Shown here one piece after another: positions 43,917-53,055 of a DNA stretch of 64,000 bases. This stretch comes from Nevskia sp035651715 (lineage in GTDB: Bacteria > Pseudomonadota > Gammaproteobacteria > Nevskiales > Nevskiaceae): contig DASRFD010000089.1 in the NCBI GenBank assembly GCA_035651715.1, forward strand, positions 44,771 to 108,770, given 5' to 3'. Made by a program: the position numbers and the translations under genes. Each line of letters starts with the position of its first letter. Position 1 is the stretch's first letter. A model generated the notes under the pieces. It made no database searches, had not been told where the DNA came from, and worked only from the letters and a program-made list of their open reading frames with translations.

Positions 43917-45041
43917 ATGGTCCAGCTCAATCGCCGCCAGTTTTTCGCGCTTGCCGCGGGCGTCGCCGCCGCCGCGCGGGCCGATCTCCCCGCCGCCGCG
44001 CCGCCCGCCGGGGTCGGTGCCGCCGCCGCGGCGCTGTACCGCAGGTCCTTCGTTCTCGACGGCAACAGCTTCGCTTCGATCGGCGAGATCTGCTGCGACA
44101 GGGACACCCCGGAGGTGCTCAAGCTGATGCAGGGCTCCGGCATCAGCGCCATCAAGACCACGCTCGGCGCCTCGCACGGCAGCTTCGAGGAAACCGTGGC
44201 CGACGTGGCCGCCGCGCAGAACCTGGTGGACCGCTTCCCCGGCCGCTTCATCAAGGTCGCCCGCGTCGAGGATCTGGACCGCGCCCGGCACGAGGGCAAG
44301 CTCGCCCTGATCTTCTCGTTCGAGGCCGCCACCATGCTGGAGGACAAGCTCGACCGCATCGACCTGTTCCACAACGCCGGCGTGCGGGTGATGCAGCTCA
44401 GCTACAACCACAAGTCGCCGTTCGGCTACGGCTGCCTCGACGGCGACAGCGACGGCCTCACCGACCTCGGCCGCCAGGCGGTGGAGCGCATGAACAAGCT
44501 CGGCGTGGCGCTGGACCTGAGCCACTCCAACACCCGCACCACCGCCGACGGCATCGCCGCCTCCGCCAGGCCCCCGCTGATCACCCACGCCGGCTGCCGC
44601 GCCGTCTACGCCCATCCGCGCAACAAGGAAGACCGCGAGCTCAAGGCCCTGGCCGACAAGGGCGGGGTGATGGGCGTCTACATGTTGCCCTTCCTCACCG
44701 AGGACACGCGCCAGCCGATGCTGGCCGACTACATGCGGCACATGGTCCACGCCCTGCAGGTCTGCGGCGAGGACCACGTCGGCATCGGCACCGACGTGCC
44801 CTTCTTCGCCGTCGGCCCGGACGACCTCAAGGCGATGCAGAAGGACACCGCCGACCGGGTCGCCGCCGGCGTCGCCGCGCCGGGCGAGAACCGCCCGCCC
44901 TACATCCCCGACGCCAACACCCCGCGCAAGCTGGAGCTCATCGCCGACGCCCTGCTCAAGCACGGCTACGGCGCGCGCGTGACGGAGAAGGTGCTGGGGC
45001 TCAACTTCCGCCGTGCGTTCCAGGAGATCTGGGCCGTATAA
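43917..45041 (+). CDS. Tat-exported M19 (membrane dipeptidase-like) protein with altered metal site
   Basis: A 374-residue TIM-barrel protein of the renal dipeptidase family. Its N-terminus NRRQFFALAAG (5-15) is a twin-arginine signal. In active M19 enzymes the first motif is D-G-H-x-D, giving two zinc ligands; here it is DGNSF (48-52), so both ligands are lost. Glu136 (SFEAA), His203 (DLSHSN) and His224 (ITHAGC) remain. It may bind one metal or act on non-dipeptide substrates. AAGGGGAG lies seven bases before the ATG. It stands alone after the rRNA operon. Confidence 0.85.
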   Translation: MVQLNRRQFFALAAGVAAAARADLPAAAPPAGVGAAAAALYRRSFVLDGNSFASIGEICCDRDTPEVLKLMQGSGISAIKTTLGASHGSFEETVADVAAAQNLVDRFPGRFIKVARVEDLDRARHEGKLALIFSFEAATMLEDKLDRIDLFHNAGVRVMQLSYNHKSPFGYGCLDGDSDGLTDLGRQAVERMNKLGVALDLSHSNTRTTADGIAASARPPLITHAGCRAVYAHPRNKEDRELKALADKGGVMGVYMLPFLTEDTRQPMLADYMRHMVHALQVCGEDHVGIGTDVPFFAVGPDDLKAMQKDTADRVAAGVAAPGENRPPYIPDANTPRKLELIADALLKHGYGARVTEKVLGLNFRRAFQEIWAV

Positions 45042-45145
45042 GCATCCCCGGCGGAAGCGGGGTCACGGTCGGCCGGGCTTGGCGCTCGCTCTTTCAGGGC
45101 GACGCTTTTTCCCGGCCTGAAGCCCGGCCTGCGGGTCTGCCCGGA

Positions 45146-46786
45146 CTACGGTCCCAGGCCGTACACCGTCACGCCATTGGCGGTCGGCACGTAGACCTTG
45201 CCGTTGGCCACCGTCGGCGTCATGAACTTGTTGCCCGGGCCCGCCGCGTCGCGGCCGCCCGCGGCCTGGCTGCTGTTGTACAACTCGTGCGCGAGGTTGG
45301 CCGCGTCATAGGCGTGCAGCACCGCGGTGCCGGCGTTCTCCACCGCCCAGACGATGCCGTTGCTGCTGCCGTCGGCGGAGATGCTCGGCGTCGTGCCGGG
45401 ATAGCCGAAGCGGGTGGCGGTGACGTCGTTCGGCGCGGCGGGCAAGCGCGCCTGGTTCATGCGGAACGCGGCCAGGCTCGCGCCCACCGCGCCGTAATAC
45501 ACCGCGCCGTTGAACCAGGCCGGCATGCCGAATTCGCCGCCGGCCAGGCCGTTGGGCAGGTCCTGGTAGATGGCGTTCGCCGAGGCGGTGAACTTGCCCA
45601 GGTCGTCCCGGTCCACCAGGTAGATGTGGCGGTCCTTGCCGGCGCCCACCAGCAGGTGGCGCGTCGCGCCCGCGGCATCCCTCAGGTCCGGCAGCACCAT
45701 GGCGCCGCCCGAGCCGAGGTCCTGGTCCGCGTTCGACTCCGCCGCGCTGTTCGACATCGAGAAGTAATCCGTCACCGCCAGCTGGCGGTTCGCCGTCGCG
45801 ATCTTCACGAAGGAATTGCCGAAGTCGCGCTGCGCCGGAAAGCCGCTGCCGTCGAGCGCGGTGTCCAGCGTGCCGTTGCCGGTCAGCGCGTAGATGTTGT
45901 TCTGCGCGTCCGCCGCCGGCGCCGTGTTGGACGACCACAGCGCATTGCCCATGCCGTTCGGCGCCAGGTTCAGCACCGACACCGGCGCCAGGCTCGATGC
46001 GTCGTGCCCCATGATCCAGCCGCTGTAGCTGCCCGCGTCGCAGTGCGAGGACCAGCTGCTGTAGACCACGCCGTCGAGCAGCAGCAGGCCCATGCGCGCC
46101 TTGTGCAGCCGGGGGTCGAAGTGCAGCGTGCCGCCGCTGCCTTCCACGCCGGTGCCCGGATAGCTCGCCGCGATCGTCTGCGGACTGCCGCTGCGCTCCG
46201 CGCCGGTGCTCACGTCCAGCGCGTGCAGCCGCTGCACGTAGCTGCCGCCCGCCGTCCTGGACATCGCCACCATCCAGATCGTGCCGGCGGCGCGGTCGAT
46301 CACCGGCGTCGCCGTGATGCCGATCTCCGGCACCACCTGGTTGCAGCCCTGGCCGTCACCGGGCGACTCGTTCGCGCCGAGCAGCGAGCGCTGCCACAGC
46401 ACCGCGCCGCTGTTGGCGTCGAAGGCGTAGGCGGTGCCGTGCTCGCTGCCGACGAATACCACCTCGTGCGCGGCGCCGTTGACCTGCAGGTTCGCCAGCA
46501 CCAGCGGCTGCGCATCGACCTTGCCGTCCACCGCCAGGGTGCGCAGCTTGCGGAAGCTCGCCGGGTTGACGTTCGCCGGGGTCAGCGCCGTTTCGCGCAG
46601 GTTCTGCCCGGTGCGCGCCACGTCGTTGTGATAGGTCGTCACATCCACGCCGGGGCCCGGCGGAGGCGAGCCCGACGAGCCGCCGCCTCCCGCGGGGGAT
46701 GAAGAGGGAGAGGAACTGCCGCCGCCACCGCAGCCCGCGACCAGGCAGGCCGCCACCAACGCCACGCCGCAAATCCTTGCGCTCAT
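45146..46786 (-). CDS. Beta-propeller (PQQ-like repeat) lipoprotein
   Basis: A 546-residue lipoprotein: lipobox CLVAGC (Cys about 19) and a Gly/Ser/Pro linker to about residue 47, then a blade-rich beta-propeller with PQQ-dehydrogenase-type repeats (GTAYAFDANSGAVLWQRSL, ITATPVIDRAAGTIWMV, YALTGNGTLD, VYVPTANGVTVYGL). The PQQ-binding and calcium residues of true quinoprotein dehydrogenases are not evident, so a binding or assembly role at the cell surface is as likely as catalysis. GAGGACGGG precedes the ATG. It converges on the M19 gene. Confidence 0.8.
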   Translation of the reverse strand: MSARICGVALVAACLVAGCGGGGSSSPSSSPAGGGGSSGSPPPGPGVDVTTYHNDVARTGQNLRETALTPANVNPASFRKLRTLAVDGKVDAQPLVLANLQVNGAAHEVVFVGSEHGTAYAFDANSGAVLWQRSLLGANESPGDGQGCNQVVPEIGITATPVIDRAAGTIWMVAMSRTAGGSYVQRLHALDVSTGAERSGSPQTIAASYPGTGVEGSGGTLHFDPRLHKARMGLLLLDGVVYSSWSSHCDAGSYSGWIMGHDASSLAPVSVLNLAPNGMGNALWSSNTAPAADAQNNIYALTGNGTLDTALDGSGFPAQRDFGNSFVKIATANRQLAVTDYFSMSNSAAESNADQDLGSGGAMVLPDLRDAAGATRHLLVGAGKDRHIYLVDRDDLGKFTASANAIYQDLPNGLAGGEFGMPAWFNGAVYYGAVGASLAAFRMNQARLPAAPNDVTATRFGYPGTTPSISADGSSNGIVWAVENAGTAVLHAYDAANLAHELYNSSQAAGGRDAAGPGNKFMTPTVANGKVYVPTANGVTVYGLGP

Positions 46787-46961
46787 GCACCCGTCCTCAG
46801 TGAAGGGTTCGATCATAGGGCAAGCCGGAGCTGGCGGAAAAAGCCAGCCGGCACAGGGATTTGACCATCACCTGTGGCGGCCGTCACAGCTGATGAACGG
46901 CGTTTATTTGATAGTAGGGCCACTGCAAGCGCAGTGTCCGCACCGCAAAGGAAGGCCGTCC

Positions 46962-47333
46962 ATGTTGCTCCTCACGCCCGAAGAAGCCGCCGTGTTCGAA
47001 CTGCTCGACCCGTCCAGCAGCCGCCGGCTGGTGCTTGGCCGCACCGGCCGCGCCTTCGTCTGGGATCCCACGCAAAGCACCCGCGAGGTGCCGTTCCAGG
47101 CGGCGCAGGCGCTGGTCAAGGCCGGCGTGGTCGGCCCCGGCGGCCGCATCGCGCCGGAACACCTGGCGCAGTGGGGCAAGCCGCCTTCCGCCCAGGGCCG
47201 CAAGGCCAAGCCGGCGCCCGCCGCCGGCGCCGAGCGCAAGCCCGCGCCGGCTCCGGTGCCGCCGCCCCGGACCCCGGCGTTCGAGCGGACGCTGCCGCTG
47301 GGCTACACCGTCGAAGCCCTGCGCGCGGTATAG
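46962..47333 (+). CDS. Hypothetical protein with Pro/Ala-rich C-terminal tail
   Basis: A 123-residue soluble protein with a compact N-terminal part (1-72: LLLTPEEAAVFELLDPSSSRRLVLGRTGRAFVWDP) and an Ala/Pro/Lys-rich linker leading to FERTLPLGYTVEALRAV. AAAGGAAGG before the ATG supports translation. No family recognised. It converges on the DUF4404 gene. Confidence 0.65.
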   Translation: MLLLTPEEAAVFELLDPSSSRRLVLGRTGRAFVWDPTQSTREVPFQAAQALVKAGVVGPGGRIAPEHLAQWGKPPSAQGRKAKPAPAAGAERKPAPAPVPPPRTPAFERTLPLGYTVEALRAV

Positions 47334-47348
47334 CGCGGCGGCGGACTC

Positions 47349-47597
47349 CTAGCTCAGCGCCGCTGCGATTTCCCCGAGGCAGGCGGTGAGCGTGGGGTGC
47401 TTCACCTCGAAGCGGCGGATCGCGTCGGCCAGGTTGGCGCGCAGCGTGTGGCGCTGCGCCGCATCGCCGGCGGGATGAGTCTCGATCTGCGCCAGCAGCT
47501 GCTCGATGTGCTGCCGGGCCACCGGATCACCGCTTTGCAGGCGGTCCAGTTCGGCGCGCAACTGCTGCAGTGAGTCTTTCAGCTTGTCGCTGACCAT
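47349..47597 (-). CDS. DUF4404 family small helical protein
   Basis: 82 residues, nearly all amphipathic helix: a Leu-heptad N-terminus (LKDSLQQLRAELDRLQSGD) and a C-terminal FEVKHPTLTACLGEIAAALS, the family's best-conserved part. No known function. Confidence 0.8.
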   Translation of the reverse strand: MVSDKLKDSLQQLRAELDRLQSGDPVARQHIEQLLAQIETHPAGDAAQRHTLRANLADAIRRFEVKHPTLTACLGEIAAALS

Positions 47598-47751
47598 CGG
47601 CTTCCTCCGGCGCTCAGCCCGTGCCTTCCGATCTTACCGCCACCCGGCCCGCGGCGGGGCCGTCCCGGGCGCCGTTCCACTCGCCTGCGGCACTTTGGCT
47701 AAGCTATCCCCTTCACGCCCAGCCCGGTGTTTGAACAGGCCTGAAGACCCG

Positions 47752-48774
47752 ATGACCGCGCCCGACATGGAAGCCCTGTTGCGTCACGCGCGCGAGCAGG
47801 AGCGGCTGGAGCGGCTGCGCAGCGGCCACCAGGCCCTGGTCTACGCCGTCATCCTCAACGTCCTCAGCCTGCTGTTGTTCAAGGCCGGCATCGGCCTGTT
47901 GCTGCTGCTGGGCCTGGCCGCGGTGAGCTGCGGCATCGCCGGCACCATCCGCGTGGTCGCCGCGCTGGACTACTCCGCCACCGTCAAAAACGCCTGCGTG
48001 CTGGCGCAGGCCCTGCCGGTGCTCAGCATCCTGGCCCTGCTCTGGCTGGGGCGAGAGGCGGCCGAGCAATTGCGCGGCGCGGGCTTCGAGGTGGGCTGGC
48101 TCGGCGCGGCGAAGCGGGGGCCGCTGCCGCTGCCGGCGGCAGCGCCGGCCGAGCCTCCGCCGCCGGCGGGGCCGGTCATGCCGCGCATCAAGACGCCGGC
48201 CTTCATCGGCGCGCTGCTCAGCCAGCCGGGCCTGAGCGGCGAGCAGACGCCGGTGACGCAGCGCCTGCCGGGCGACCTGCTGGTGGCCTTCTCGATCGAC
48301 GTCGGCACCAGCTTCATGTTCCTGACCCCGGCCGAGTGCGCGCGCCGCGGGCTGAAGAAGGACGAGCTGCTGCAGCTGGCGCGGCGCAACGCCGCCCGCG
48401 GCATCGCGACCCTGCAGATCAAGCGCAGCGGCGAGGTGTTCCAGCTCGCCGCCGGCGAGCAGGGCAAGGACCTGGAAGCCTGCAGCATCCTGTTCCCGGA
48501 ATTCTGGAAACAGGTCGCGGCACGATTGAAGGATGCGCCGCTGGCCATCTTCCCCCATCGCAACGCGGTGTATTTCACCGCCGCCGGCTCCGCCACCGGC
48601 GCTGCGGCCCTGCAGGCGATCGTCGCCGGCAGCCAGTTCCGCCAGGCCCACGCCCTGTCCCGGTTGTTGTATGTCTTCCGCGAGGGGCAGTGGGCGGTGT
48701 TCGAACCCGGGCCCAAGCCCGGCGCGGCGCAGGGCAGCGGGCCCTCGTGGGCCGAGCAGACCATTCCGATGTAG
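47752..48774 (+). CDS. Membrane-anchored protein with DUF1444-like domain
   Basis: The 340-residue product has an N-terminal helix, two membrane segments (about 29-65 and 82-100), a Pro-rich linker (about 125-145) and a C-terminal domain (about 165-325) resembling DUF1444: DLLVAFSIDVGTSFMFLTPAECARRGLKKDELLQLARRN and AIFPHRNAVYFTAAGS. DUF1444 proteins (YtpP-neighbour type) have no assigned activity. It converges on the permease gene. Confidence 0.6.
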   Translation: MTAPDMEALLRHAREQERLERLRSGHQALVYAVILNVLSLLLFKAGIGLLLLLGLAAVSCGIAGTIRVVAALDYSATVKNACVLAQALPVLSILALLWLGREAAEQLRGAGFEVGWLGAAKRGPLPLPAAAPAEPPPPAGPVMPRIKTPAFIGALLSQPGLSGEQTPVTQRLPGDLLVAFSIDVGTSFMFLTPAECARRGLKKDELLQLARRNAARGIATLQIKRSGEVFQLAAGEQGKDLEACSILFPEFWKQVAARLKDAPLAIFPHRNAVYFTAAGSATGAAALQAIVAGSQFRQAHALSRLLYVFREGQWAVFEPGPKPGAAQGSGPSWAEQTIPM

Positions 48775-48813
48775 GCGCGCCGGATCCACGTTCCGCGCCG
48801 GCAGGCGCGGCGC

Positions 48814-50391
48814 TCAGGTCCGCGGCTGTTCCGCAGCCTTTTCCTCCACCGGCACCGTCACCCAGCGGGCCAGCGCAAAGCAGGCCGCCATCGCCAGGTA
48901 GCCCGCGACCCAGGGCCAGGCCGGCGCGAGCCACAGCGCGGTGTCGCCGGGGGTCCAGCGGTAGGAGTGCAGCAGGCCCAGCGCCGACAGCGCCGCGGCC
49001 GCCAGGCACCACAGCGCCGCGCGCAGGAACTGCCGCTCGATCACGCACACGGTGGTCGCCGAGAGGATCATGGCGCTGGCGATGAAGCCCTGCTCCAGCC
49101 GCAGCGCGCCGTCGATCCACACGTCGGAGCGGGCGAAGCTGCCGAGCAGGTCCACCGAGAAGGGCGTCCCGCCCGGTACGCCCGCGCCGGCGGCATGGAG
49201 GCCGGCCTTGGCCATGAAGGCGCTCCAGCCGGCCAGGCCCGGCAGCAGGCCCATCACCGCCGCCGGCGCATGGGCGCGCGGCACCGCCTGGAACGCCTGC
49301 GCCGCGATGACGATGCCGATCCACAGCACGATCGCCATGCCCGCTTCCACCGGCACCGCCCAGGCGATCAGCGCCAGCGTGCCGCTGAAGCAGATCAGGC
49401 TCATGAACACTCCGTTGAGGATGGAGTAGCCGGCGCGGGCGCCCATCGCCTTCCAGCCGGGGTGGCCGATGTACAGGGTGGTGGGGAAGCAGGAGCCGAA
49501 CAGCGCCGCGGCGACGCAACCCAGGCCGTTCACCGCCAGCGAGTCGCGGGTCGAATAGCGGTCGCCCGCCGCCTGCGCCGACTCGATGTTCTGCAGCGAG
49601 CCGATGACGTTGAACAGCCCCATCGGCAGGATCACCGGGAAATAGGTCAGCCAGTAGTCGCCGCGCAGCGCCGCGAACAGCTCGCCCAGCACCGGCACCG
49701 GCAGGTGCAGGGCCGCGCCCGCCGGCAGCGCGCCCACCGGCGCCAGGCCGCTGAGCCAGGCGAACGTCGTCCCCAGCGCCACCGCCACCAGCCCGCCCGG
49801 CAGGCCGAAGCGGAAGCGCACGCGGCCGAAGTACACCAGCAGGATGATCGCCAGCGTGCCCAGCCCGATGATGGGCCGCGCATAGGTGCGCAGCAGGAAG
49901 CCCAGCGCGATGAAGGTGAGGGCGATGCCGGCCAGGGTCGACAGCAGCGCCGCGCGCGGCGTGGCGCGGCGGATGCGCTCCGCCACCAGGCTGCCGAGCA
50001 GCTCGATCACGCCGGCGCCGAAGCAGGCCACCAGCCCGGCGTGCCAGGCCACCCGCGCCGGGTCCGCCGCGCCGGCAGCCTGCGCCGCCAGCTTGGCCGG
50101 CAGCATCACCAGGAAGACGTAGGCGAACAGCGACACGGTGTTGATGCCGTAGGGCAGGGCGCAGACGTCCGTGCGCCCTTCGCGCCTGGCCAGCTGCTGC
50201 GCCTGCCAGGCGTAAAACAGGTTGCCCAGGAGCAGCGAGACCGCCGCGCCCGGCAGCACTCGCCCGAACACCAGCTCCGGCGCAAAGCCCAGCACCCCCA
50301 GGCACAGCGCGCTCAGCACCAGCAGCTGGACCAGGTTGTCCAGCGCCAGGCCGAAGAAGCCGTCGATGTCCCCGCGCACCAACCAGCGCAT
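48814..50391 (-). CDS. NCS2-type nucleobase permease-like membrane protein
   Basis: The 525-residue protein has at least 12 membrane helices and features of the AzgA/NCS2 group: GDIDGFFGLALDNLVQLLVL at the start, VCALPYGINTVSLFAYVFLVM, FNVIGSLQNIESAQAAGDRYSTRDSLAVNGLGCVAAALFGS and ILNGVFMSLICFSG. These match helix 8-10 regions that bind purines or pyrimidines, but it is a divergent group and the substrate is open. GGGGAG precedes the ATG. Confidence 0.8.
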   Translation of the reverse strand: MRWLVRGDIDGFFGLALDNLVQLLVLSALCLGVLGFAPELVFGRVLPGAAVSLLLGNLFYAWQAQQLARREGRTDVCALPYGINTVSLFAYVFLVMLPAKLAAQAAGAADPARVAWHAGLVACFGAGVIELLGSLVAERIRRATPRAALLSTLAGIALTFIALGFLLRTYARPIIGLGTLAIILLVYFGRVRFRFGLPGGLVAVALGTTFAWLSGLAPVGALPAGAALHLPVPVLGELFAALRGDYWLTYFPVILPMGLFNVIGSLQNIESAQAAGDRYSTRDSLAVNGLGCVAAALFGSCFPTTLYIGHPGWKAMGARAGYSILNGVFMSLICFSGTLALIAWAVPVEAGMAIVLWIGIVIAAQAFQAVPRAHAPAAVMGLLPGLAGWSAFMAKAGLHAAGAGVPGGTPFSVDLLGSFARSDVWIDGALRLEQGFIASAMILSATTVCVIERQFLRAALWCLAAAALSALGLLHSYRWTPGDTALWLAPAWPWVAGYLAMAACFALARWVTVPVEEKAAEQPRT

Positions 50392-50457
50392 AGATCTCCC
50401 CGCCCCACTCCCGATACACCCTCTCCCGCCGGCGGGAGAGGCCAGCCGCCGCGCGCC

Positions 50458-51000
50458 TCAGCCCCCGGCGCTATAGAAGTAATAGTCCGCCGTGTACGCC
50501 ACCCGCCGCTCCTCCCCCGCGTGCGCCGAGTCGCAGCCGTCCGCCGGCGCCTTGCCGCCGCTGGTGTTCAGGCGCTGCACGCTGGCCACGTGCGACAGCA
50601 CGCCGCTGCCGTAGTGGGCCTTGGCGTCGAGCAGCAGCCAGGGGATGGCGTTGCCGTCCGGGCTGTCGACACGCGCCTTCATTTCGCCCACCACGCGGCT
50701 GCCGTCCGCCAGCTCCCAGGTCGGGCCGCCGTAATGCCGGCCGATCGGCGAGCCGCGCTCGTCCAGCAGCTTCGCCTCCGGCGCCTTGAGCGCCCAGCCG
50801 AAGCGCTGCGCGTCGTCCTGCGCCGCGCGGCATTCATAGATCTGCACGCCGTTGCCCCGCAGCTTCAGCACCAGCACCTGGCCCGCCGGCACCGCCAGGG
50901 AGGGCGGCAGGGTCGAGCCGGAGGTGGGCGGCGGCGTGGCGCAGGCCGCCAGGGCGGCGGCGCAGCAGCTCAGGGCAAGGCGGGCGATGGGCTGGTTCAT
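50458..51000 (-). CDS. DUF3455 lipoprotein
   Basis: A 180-residue lipoprotein (LAAC lipobox, Cys about 20) with a single DUF3455 domain: PAGQVLVLKLRGNGVQIYECR, GRHYGGPTWELADGSRVVGE, PWLLLDAKAHYGSGVLSHVASVQRLNTSGG and a terminal YTADYYFY. Function unknown; the family is exported in proteobacteria and fungi. Start at 51000 chosen for its GAGAA site; an ATG four codons upstream is possible. It lies 66 bases upstream of the permease gene on the same strand. Confidence 0.85.
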   Translation of the reverse strand: MNQPIARLALSCCAAALAACATPPPTSGSTLPPSLAVPAGQVLVLKLRGNGVQIYECRAAQDDAQRFGWALKAPEAKLLDERGSPIGRHYGGPTWELADGSRVVGEMKARVDSPDGNAIPWLLLDAKAHYGSGVLSHVASVQRLNTSGGKAPADGCDSAHAGEERRVAYTADYYFYSAGG

Positions 51001-51138
51001 TGGCGTTCTCATGCGGTCCGGGCGGGCTGTCTGGCCCTAGACCAGGGCGCGAACCGTCCGGTTCCCGCCCCATTCTGGCGTCGTCCCGCGGTTTGCGGAA
51101 GTCCAGAATGGTTGCGGGCAACAGCGGAGGCGGAATCC

Positions 51139-52071
51139 ATGAGCGGCGAAGAGCGGCGCGTCCAGTTCGACTTCGAGGTCGACTTCTGCAACGGCGGCGG
51201 CCTCCAGGGCCAGGGCTTCCGGCTCGACCTGCACGGCGCGGACATCGGTGACGCCGAACTGGCCGACGCCATCGTGCGCGACCTGCGCCTGCTGATGGTG
51301 GGCGCCGTGCGCATCCTCGACAAGCGCATCATCGCCGAGCCGCACAAGCGCGGCGCCGCGCCGGCGCGCGAGGCCGGCGGCCGCCTGCGTCGCCTGGTCG
51401 ACCTCAGCCACACCATCGAGCACGGCATGATCACCTACAAGGGCCTGCCCGCGCCGCTGATCTGCGACCACCTCAGCCGCGAAGCCTCGCGCGCGCTCTA
51501 CGCCCCCGGCACCGAATTCCAGATCGGCCGCATCGACATGGTGGCCAACACCGGCACCTACATCGACAGCCCCTACCACCGCCACGCCAACGGCGCCGAC
51601 CTCTCCGGGCTCGCGCTCGACAACCTGGCCGAGCTGGACGCGGTGCTGGTGCGCGTCACCGGCATGGCCGGCCGCGCCGTCGGCCGCGAGGCCTTCCTGC
51701 CGTTCGACGTGTGCGGCAAGGCCGTGCTGGTTCACACGGGCTGGTCCACCCACTGGCGCACCGACCGGTATTTCGAAAACCATCCCTTCCTGACCGAGGA
51801 CGCCGCGCAATGGCTGCGGGCGCAAGGCGCGCGCCTGGCCGGCATCGACTCCTACAACATCGACGACACCGCCGACGGCCGCCGTCCGGTGCACACCATC
51901 CTGCTCGGCGCCGGCATCCCCATCGTCGAACACCTGCGCGGCCTGGAGCAGCTGCCGGCCGACGGCTTCCGCTTCTCGGCGGTGCCGGTGAAGGTGAAGG
52001 GGATGGGCACGTTTCCGGTGAGGGCCTATGCCACCGTCCCGCTTCCGGGTCCGCTCGCGGGAGCGTATTGA
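51139..52071 (+). CDS. Cyclase-family (kynurenine formamidase-like) protein fused to an N-terminal domain
   Basis: A 310-residue protein. Residues 8-72 form a separate domain (FDFEVDFCNGGGLQGQGFRL, LLMVGAVRILDKRIIAEPHK); residues 85-305 are a cyclase domain (LVDLSHTIEHGMITYKGLP, LVHTGWSTHW). The metal motif of the family, HxGTHxDxPxH, here reads NTGTYIDSPYH (137-147): the second His is Tyr141 and the first position is Asn, while Asp143 and His147 remain. It may hydrolyse a cyclic or formyl amide with a changed metal site. GGAGG precedes the ATG. Confidence 0.82.
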   Translation: MSGEERRVQFDFEVDFCNGGGLQGQGFRLDLHGADIGDAELADAIVRDLRLLMVGAVRILDKRIIAEPHKRGAAPAREAGGRLRRLVDLSHTIEHGMITYKGLPAPLICDHLSREASRALYAPGTEFQIGRIDMVANTGTYIDSPYHRHANGADLSGLALDNLAELDAVLVRVTGMAGRAVGREAFLPFDVCGKAVLVHTGWSTHWRTDRYFENHPFLTEDAAQWLRAQGARLAGIDSYNIDDTADGRRPVHTILLGAGIPIVEHLRGLEQLPADGFRFSAVPVKVKGMGTFPVRAYATVPLPGPLAGAY

Positions 52072-52237
52072 GCGGAGGAGCGAGGCCGCAAGCGGCGCGG
52101 TTCCGCCACGAGACGCCTGCCGGCCCCGCGTGCCCGGCAGGGAAGCGGCGCAGTGACGTAACAGGCCGGGGACTCGCGTTTCCCTGCCCGGCTGTACCGG
52201 GCATACTCCCCGGCAGGGGCACGGACAGGGAGCCGCC

Positions 52238-53008
52238 ATGAACACATCGCCAACCGCCGCCGCGCCGCCGCCGCGCCGGCTGCCCACAGCCCGCGGCTGG
52301 GACTGGCTGGCGCAAGGCTTCGCCCTGTTCGGGCGCGCCTCCGGCACGTGGATCCTGATCACGCTGATCTACATCGTCGGCGTGGTCCTGCTCATGCTCA
52401 TCCCCGGCGCCTCGCTGCTGTATTCGTTGTTCAGCTACGTCTTCACCGGCGGCCTGATGCTCGGCTGCGCCAGCCTCGCCGCCGGCCAGGGCCTGCGGCT
52501 CGAGCATCTCTTCGCCGGCTTCAAGGCGCCGCACCTGGGCAACCTGGTGCTGCTCGGCGCGCTCTACATGGGGCTGACCTTCCTGCTGGTGTTCGTGATG
52601 CTGATCCTCTTCTTCGCCGTGTTCGGGCTGTCGTTTCACGATGTCCAGCAGGCGCAGCACCCGAGCCCCGAGCTGCTGCTGCGGTTCGCCCTGGTCCTGG
52701 TGCTGATGCTCGCCGTCATGATCCCGCTGATGATGGGCGTCTGGCTCGCGCCGGCGCTGATCGTGCTGAACGGCATCGGCCCGGTCCAGGCCTTCCGGCT
52801 CAGCTTCCGCGCCTGCTGGATCAACTTCCTGCCGCTGCTGTGGTACGGGCTGATCGCGCTGGTGCTGGCCTTCATCGCCGCGCTGCCGTTGTTCCTCGGC
52901 TTCCTGGTGCTGGTGCCGGTGCTGGCCGGCTCGGTCTTCAGCGCCTACCGCGACATCTTCCCGCAGCCGGTGCCCCAGGCGGCGGTGACGCCGCCGCCGC
53001 TGGCCTGA
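52238..53008 (+). CDS. BPSS1780-like multi-helix membrane protein
   Basis: A 256-residue protein with a Pro-rich N-terminus, RGWDWLAQGFALFGRASGTWI just before the first helix, and six hydrophobic helices (about 38-58, 66-82, 100-130, 148-180, 203-225, 228-245). The W-x-G-F-x-L-F start and the FRACWINFLPLLWYG loop fit the BPSS1780/DUF2189-like group. Function unknown. Confidence 0.75.
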   Translation: MNTSPTAAAPPPRRLPTARGWDWLAQGFALFGRASGTWILITLIYIVGVVLLMLIPGASLLYSLFSYVFTGGLMLGCASLAAGQGLRLEHLFAGFKAPHLGNLVLLGALYMGLTFLLVFVMLILFFAVFGLSFHDVQQAQHPSPELLLRFALVLVLMLAVMIPLMMGVWLAPALIVLNGIGPVQAFRLSFRACWINFLPLLWYGLIALVLAFIAALPLFLGFLVLVPVLAGSVFSAYRDIFPQPVPQAAVTPPPLA

Positions 53009-53055
53009 GCGACCCGCAAGCGGCGCGCCCCGTCCCGCCGCGTCCGCCGCCCGCC

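Noticed and set aside
48967..51138. A long plus-strand frame that precedes and is in frame with the cyclase-family gene.
   Set aside because: The part before 51139 is antisense to the permease and DUF3455 genes; the cyclase start has a GGAGG site at 51139.
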